Shown: positions 7,590 to 8,910 of the stretch, in pieces
How positions within the stretch are numbered: the stretch's first letter is position 1
Layout of the letters: each line of letters starts with the position of its first letter
Source of the DNA: Candidatus Zipacnadia bacterium
GTDB lineage: Bacteria; Armatimonadota; Zipacnadia; Zipacnadales; Zipacnadaceae
Length of the DNA: 8,910 nt
Direction of reading: 5' to 3'
NCBI GenBank assembly: GCA_029821455.1
Contig: JALGTI010000107.1
Span: 1-8,910, forward strand
Notes under the pieces: model-generated
Told to the model about the DNA's origin: nothing
Database searches by the model: none
What the model saw: the letters and a program-made list of their open reading frames with translations, nothing else
Translations under genes and position numbers: made by a program

Positions 7590-7633
7590 CTATAATATAG
7601 TTATATAACAGAACCGTGGAAAGAAGGTGCCAG
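7585..7633 (+). promoter_or_regulatory. Ferredoxin promoter region (TATAAT) and ribosome binding site
   Basis: A perfect -10 hexamer TATAAT lies at 7591-7596 in an AT-rich island (7590-7608) that contrasts with the GC-rich surroundings. No good -35 is seen 16-18 bases upstream. TGGCAC at 7583-7588 resembles a sigma-54 -24 element, but the matching -12 TTGC is absent. AAGAAGG at 7621-7627 is the ribosome binding site, 6 bases before ATG 7634. Confidence 0.5.
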
Positions 7634-7942
7634 ATGAAAAAGGTAACGACCGTTTCATTGATACTGGCTGTCGGGGTGCTGGTTGTGGGGTCTGCGGTGC
7701 TGAGCATCACCGCTGCAACGGACAATTCGCAAGACCAGCCGGCCGTGCAGGTTGATTCAGACAAGTGTGTGGGCTGTGGCGTGTGTGCGAAGATCGCTCC
7801 CTACACTTTCCGCATCAACCCTGACACGGGCAAGGCAAAGGTGATCAACCCGCCCGGCGACTCGCCGGAGAAGATCAACAAGGCTTGTGAGAAGTGCCCT
7901 TACGGGGCGATCACAGGCCCCTGCGGGTCGTGCAGCAGCTAA
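7634..7942 (+). CDS. Small [4Fe-4S] ferredoxin with N-terminal export signal or membrane anchor
   Basis: The protein has 102 residues from ATG 7634, chosen over GTG 7616 because AAGAAGG sits 6 bases before it and the GTG would place that site inside the gene. Residues 1-28 (MKK, then a hydrophobic stretch ending near SITAA) look like a Sec signal peptide or single membrane anchor; no twin-arginine is present. The rest resembles single-cluster ferredoxins: C45-x2-C48-x2-C51 (DKCVGCGVCAKIAPYTF), a loop GKAKVINP, then C88-P89 in CEKCPYGAI. These four cysteines would bind one [4Fe-4S] cluster for electron transfer. C85 and a C-terminal CGSC (97-100) add three more cysteines. Ferredoxins are normally cytosolic, so the signal is unusual. 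It is apparently a single-gene transcript between its own promoter and a terminator. Confidence 0.85.
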   Translation: MKKVTTVSLILAVGVLVVGSAVLSITAATDNSQDQPAVQVDSDKCVGCGVCAKIAPYTFRINPDTGKAKVINPPGDSPEKINKACEKCPYGAITGPCGSCSS

Positions 7943-7981
7943 CAGCCAAAGCAACCTGGGCCCACCCACCCAGCCCCCCTT

Positions 7982-8018
7982 CGCGCCGCCTGACCCTAGG
8001 CGGCGCGTTCTCTTTGGG
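7982..8018 (+). terminator. Intrinsic terminator after the ferredoxin gene
   Basis: CGCGCCGCC (7982-7990) pairs perfectly with GGCGGCGCG (7999-8007) around an 8-base loop, and is followed by TTCTCTTT. The 9-bp GC stem plus U-rich tail, 40 bases after the ferredoxin stop, is a classic Rho-independent terminator. Confidence 0.85.
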
Positions 8019-8021
8019 AAC

Positions 8022-8050
8022 TTGACGCGGGCGCGTTTGTTGAGTATATT
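8022..8050 (+). promoter_or_regulatory. Sigma-70-type promoter for the 90-residue ORF
   Basis: TTGACG (8022-8027) and TATATT (8045-8050) are separated by exactly 17 bases, each differing from consensus at one position. It lies just after the ferredoxin terminator. Transcription would begin near 8057, leaving a leader of about 57 bases before GTG 8114. Confidence 0.75.
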
Positions 8051-8113
8051 GGGTGCAATCACCCGGCGCAGGCTTCTTCCCTTGACTGATCGAAGCTAAA
8101 GGAGGGCTTGTAT

Positions 8114-8386
8114 GTGGCTCACGAATCCGACGCATCTATGCGTAACTCAGAGGAGCGGGTAAGGGTAGGTGTTACTCCTGACACCAAGATTGAGGACATT
8201 ACCCGACACCGTCTCTGTTCCAAAGTGACCCGTCACCATCCAACCTATGAGCCAGATGATATTGTGGTCGCCTCTGACGGCCGTGGGGATGAACGTGTCT
8301 GTTACTACCGCAACCGCCCGCCCGGTTGGTCCATTGAAGGAAAGCTAATCTACTACTCGTACCCGAAGGATCATGGGGAGGAGTAA
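8114..8386 (+). CDS. Hypothetical protein, 90 residues, unrecognised
   Basis: I do not recognise this protein. The start is probably GTG 8114: AAAGGAGGG ends 7 bases before it, while TTG 8108 is too close to that site and ATG 8138 has none. The sequence is polar and soluble, with no membrane segment. The N-terminal half has charged and histidine residues (RHRLCSKVTRHHP, 31-43). The C-terminal half is aromatic: VCYYRNRPPGWSIEGK (62-77) then LIYYSYP (78-84). Two cysteines (35, 63) do not form a motif. A near-consensus promoter and strong ribosome binding site directly upstream argue that it is a real, expressed gene. The following broken small gene may overlap its last 14 bases, which suggests a two-gene unit. 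Confidence 0.6.
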   Translation: MAHESDASMRNSEERVRVGVTPDTKIEDITRHRLCSKVTRHHPTYEPDDIVVASDGRGDERVCYYRNRPPGWSIEGKLIYYSYPKDHGEE

Positions 8387-8690
8387 CTCAGCTTGGCGTA
8401 AGAAGCGACATGCCCGCCAGGAGACACTGAGCTGCCAGGCGTCAAAGAGTGAGGCGATGGAGGCATTCGGGCTTGGGAAGAAGACCCAAAGCGGTCCCCA
8501 GTGTACATAGCTCTGGGTGTATTGATCGCGTTTAGCTGTCTGCCTGTGTTGCTCTACTGGCTCATTGTTGAAGGGAAACCAATCCCTCACTACTATTGTC
8601 CCAGGTGTGGTGCTGTTTGGTCTAAACTCTGACAGATTTCTTCTGTGGCGAGAACCATGCCCCGCATGTGCAGGGATGTACTTGACGTGA
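8373..8690 (+). pseudogene. Frameshifted small gene: membrane segment plus split zinc ribbon
   Basis: No single frame is open, but three pieces join into one plausible protein of about 105 residues. Piece one (8373-8498) starts with ATG inside the end of the upstream gene and is basic (WRKKRHAR). Piece two (8501-8629) gives VYIALGVLIAFSCLPVLLYW, a membrane segment, then HYYCPRCGAVWSKL, and stops at TGA 8630-8632. Piece three, in the +1 frame from 8631, reads DRFLLWREPCPACAGMYLT to TGA 8688-8690. Joined, the two CPxC knuckles are 18 residues apart, the layout of a zinc ribbon. One extra C in the CCCC run at 8496-8499 and loss of one T at 8630 would restore it. Piece two alone, starting at GTG 8501, could be a 43-residue protein. 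Decay, assembly error and programmed frameshifting are all possible. Confidence 0.45.
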
Positions 8691-8795
8691 TGTGGCGCCT
8701 TTCTAGGACCTACATCGGCGCATAGGGCAGTGTGCCGCCGCTGGCAATCATGCTAGCCACGCGATTCTAAGCTACCTTCGGTGAGGAACTGATCC
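8691..8795 (+). promoter_or_regulatory. Leader region of pabA with ribosome binding site
   Basis: No gene is seen here. GAGGA at 8783-8787 lies 8 bases before ATG 8796 and is a good ribosome binding site. TTGACG at 8682-8687 could be a -35, with TAGGAC (8704-8709) 16 bases further as a poor -10, so a promoter is only weakly supported. Confidence 0.35.
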
Positions 8796-8910
8796 ATGGT
8801 CCTCCTAATTGACAACTACGATTCGTTCGTCTACAACCTCTACCAGTACCTGGGGGAGCTGGGGCAGGAGCCGGTGGTCTATCGCCACGACGCCATTAAC
8901 CTGGACCAGA
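8796..8910 (+). CDS. pabA: Glutamine amidotransferase of aminodeoxychorismate/anthranilate synthase, N-terminal part
   Basis: Only the first 38 codons are in the window. LLIDNYDSFVYNLYQYLGELG (residues 3-23) is the signature N-terminus of PabA/TrpG class I glutamine amidotransferases, which release ammonia from glutamine and pass it to PabB or TrpE. The catalytic Cys-His-Glu residues lie beyond the edge. A ribosome binding site 8 bases upstream supports the ATG. PabA and TrpG cannot be told apart from this segment, and one protein often serves both enzymes. The symbol is chosen because the upstream chorismate-binding subunit is of PabB type. Confidence 0.85.
   Translation, partial: MVLLIDNYDSFVYNLYQYLGELGQEPVVYRHDAINLDQ

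Noticed and set aside
7583..7600. Sigma-54 promoter for the ferredoxin gene
   Set aside because: TGGCAC matches a -24 element, but the -12 TTGC element is missing, and TATAAT is a better explanation.
7261..7764. Minus-strand open frame of 167 codons
   Set aside because: It crosses the response regulator end, the palindromic element, the ferredoxin promoter and the ferredoxin signal region. No ribosome binding site or domain was seen.
8345..8590. Minus-strand open frame of 81 codons
   Set aside because: It is antisense to the membrane/zinc-ribbon pieces, which have a recognisable plus-strand pattern.
1..8910. CRISPR array, tRNA or rRNA gene, phage or transposase gene
   Set aside because: No regularly spaced repeats, cloverleaf pattern, rRNA sequence or transposase/integrase motif was seen on either strand.

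Overview
The window comes from a GC-rich bacterium. The gene set is an alpha-2-macroglobulin family protein, a heparinase II/III-like protein, a GH4 glycosidase, folate-pathway pabB and pabA, and an exported ferredoxin. This mix fits an environmental saccharolytic phylum such as Armatimonadota, Chloroflexota or Planctomycetota. That placement is inference only, since there is no rRNA or other phylogenetic marker here.

Layout. Positions 1-1220 (minus) hold the N-terminal 406 residues of an alpha-2-macroglobulin-like protein that runs off the left edge. It has a membrane anchor and MG2/MG3-type domains. Positions 1438-3891 (minus) encode an 817-residue heparinase II/III-like protein without a visible signal peptide. 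A gap of about 130-175 bp separates it from the divergent pabB, the chorismate-aminating subunit of aminodeoxychorismate synthase (about 4067-5458, plus). A 17-codon ORF with a strong ribosome binding site overlaps the pabB start. On the same strand follow a GH4 NAD-dependent glycosidase (5541-6857) and an orphan single-domain response regulator (6957-7364). A 68-bp palindromic REP/MITE-like element lies at 7412-7479. After it come a small ferredoxin with an export signal (7634-7942), a clean intrinsic terminator, a near-consensus promoter, and an unrecognised 90-residue protein (8114-8386). Next is a small gene that looks broken by frameshifts (membrane segment plus split zinc ribbon, about 8373-8690). 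At the right edge is the start of a glutamine amidotransferase, probably pabA (8796 onward).

How the genes relate. PabB and PabA would together make 4-amino-4-deoxychorismate for folate synthesis, but here they are 3.3 kb apart with unrelated genes between them. The heparinase-like protein and the GH4 enzyme both look cytosolic and could process imported acidic oligosaccharides; this is a guess from context. The response regulator, ferredoxin and small ORFs show no obvious functional link to their neighbours.

Nothing here is clearly a new defence or mobile system. The least ordinary items are the exported ferredoxin, the frameshifted zinc-ribbon gene, the short ORF overlapping pabB, the atypical GH4 metal-site context and the palindromic element.
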